DNA of 64,000 nucleotides from Labedella phragmitis. Its GTDB lineage: Bacteria > Actinomycetota > Actinomycetes > Actinomycetales > Microbacteriaceae. This document shows positions 63,303 to 64,000 of the stretch, piece by piece (the stretch's first letter is position 1; every line of letters starts with the position of its first letter). The translations under genes were made by a program, and so were the position numbers. Below the pieces are notes generated by a model. The model did no database searches. It was not told where the DNA came from and worked only from the letters and a program-made list of their open reading frames with translations. The DNA is taken from NCBI RefSeq assembly GCF_004078635.1, contig NZ_RZNB01000004.1:124001-188000 (forward strand), written 5' to 3'.

Positions 63303-64000
63303 TTACGCGTTGGCCAGCTCGGCGGCCTTGTCGGCGCCTTCGTCCATGGTCGCGGCGAGGGTCACGAGGGGGTGGTTCGCCTCGCGCAGGATGCGGCGGC
63401 CCTCCTCGACGTTGTTGCCGTCGAGACGGACGACGAGAGGCTTCGTCGCGCCGTCGCCGATGATCTCGAGAGCCTTCACGATCCCGTTGGCGACCGCGTC
63501 GCACGCCGTGATGCCGCCGAAGACGTTGACGAAGACGCTCTTGACCTGCTCGTCGCCGAGGATGACGTCGAGACCGGCGGCCATGACCTCGGCCGACGCT
63601 CCGCCGCCGATGTCGAGGAAGTTCGCGGGCTTCACGCCGCCGTGCGCCTCACCGGCGTACGCGACCACGTCGAGCGTCGACATGACGAGGCCGGCGCCGT
63701 TGCCGATGATGCCGACCTGGCCGTCGAGCTTGACGTAGTTGAGGTCGTTCTCCTTGGCCTTGAGCTCGAGGGGGTCCTCGGCGGCCGTGTCCTTGAGCTC
63801 GTCGTGCTCGGGGTGGCGGAACTCCGCGTTCTCGTCGAGCGAGACCTTGCCGTCGAGCGCGATGATGTCGCCGTCCTCCGTGAGCACGAGCGGGTTGACC
63901 TCGACGAGAGTCGCGTCCTCGCCCGTGTAGACGGCGTAGAGCTTCACGAACACGTCCGCGACCTTGTCGACGAGCTCGGCCGGGAAGTTCGCCGCGAGGG
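63303..64000 (-). CDS. sucC: Succinyl-CoA synthetase beta subunit (partial, 5' end outside window)
   Basis: The C-terminal about 231 residues of the beta subunit; the reading frame continues past the window end at 64000 without a start. It includes the ATP-grasp end [34 protein letters not shown], and the CoA-ligase domain ending in [15 protein letters not shown]. It pairs with sucD 33 nt downstream. Confidence 0.95.
   Translation of the reverse strand, partial: LAANFPAELVDKVADVFVKLYAVYTGEDATLVEVNPLVLTEDGDIIALDGKVSLDENAEFRHPEHDELKDTAAEDPLELKAKENDLNYVKLDGQVGIIGNGAGLVMSTLDVVAYAGEAHGGVKPANFLDIGGGASAEVMAAGLDVILGDEQVKSVFVNVFGGITACDAVANGIVKALEIIGDGATKPLVVRLDGNNVEEGRRILREANHPLVTLAATMDEGADKAAELANA

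Overview
The window is one stretch of a high-GC actinobacterial chromosome, most likely from the family Microbacteriaceae. Supporting signs are frequent GTG and TTG starts, tightly overlapped operons (ATGA/GTGA junctions), many apparently leaderless promoters (a -10 hexamer 6-7 nt before the start codon), a CIRCE plus HspR-like site on an hsp20 gene, a fused MnhA/B antiporter subunit, and the order sucC-sucD-DUF6350-purN-purH, which I associate with this family. No rRNA, tRNA, CRISPR array, insertion sequence or prophage was recognised. One structured RNA was found: a ZTP (pfl) riboswitch on glyA-folD.

Layout. 0-7.6 kb: a peptide/amide uptake operon (lipoprotein binding protein, two permeases, fused dual ATPase, amidase) facing a GntR/FadR-type regulator across a near-perfect FadR-like operator. 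7.7-11.8 kb: one-carbon genes glyA-folD-ybaK under the ZTP riboswitch, then a pentapeptide-repeat protein and a DinB-like protein. 11.8-13.3 kb: a small unknown protein coupled to nagA, behind a palindromic operator. 13.3-19.8 kb: an Mrp/Mnh Na+/H+ antiporter operon (A/B fusion, C, D, E, F, G). 20.3-22.4 kb: an ECF sigma factor fused to an anti-sigma-like zinc finger, membrane segments and Ig-like repeats. 22.5-26.6 kb: an MFS exporter, purU, a DUF2568 protein and a GlcD-type FAD oxidase.

26.7-45.4 kb is the accessory highlight, a carbohydrate/amino-sugar island. It holds an N-acyl-D-amino-acid deacylase, a fold-type III PLP enzyme of the D-serine dehydratase/D-threonine aldolase type, a GH20 hexosaminidase, a GH29 fucosidase, an M20 hydrolase, a ROK kinase, a sugar ABC importer without its own ATPase, an acetylxylan-esterase-like enzyme and a degenerate paralogue, a SelA/DgaE-like PLP enzyme, a ROK repressor, and an iclR-ridA-eda-kdgK operon. 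Together these genes could take up glycans containing fucose and N-acetylhexosamine, and could convert an N-acetyl-D-glucosaminate-like sugar acid through D-glucosaminate and 2-keto-3-deoxygluconate to pyruvate and glyceraldehyde-3-phosphate. That pathway is my inference. A TTTGTA-type motif recurs in front of nagA, the deacylase and the fucosidase.

45.5-64 kb is mostly core: a lipoprotein, a large secreted subtilase, hsp20, icd, a GNAT protein, an alkyltransferase-like protein, another lipoprotein, a heterodimeric ABC exporter preceded by a 31-codon ORF, a membrane-fused dimethylargininase-like enzyme, purH, purN, a DUF6350 membrane protein, sucD and the 3' part of sucC (cut by the window end).
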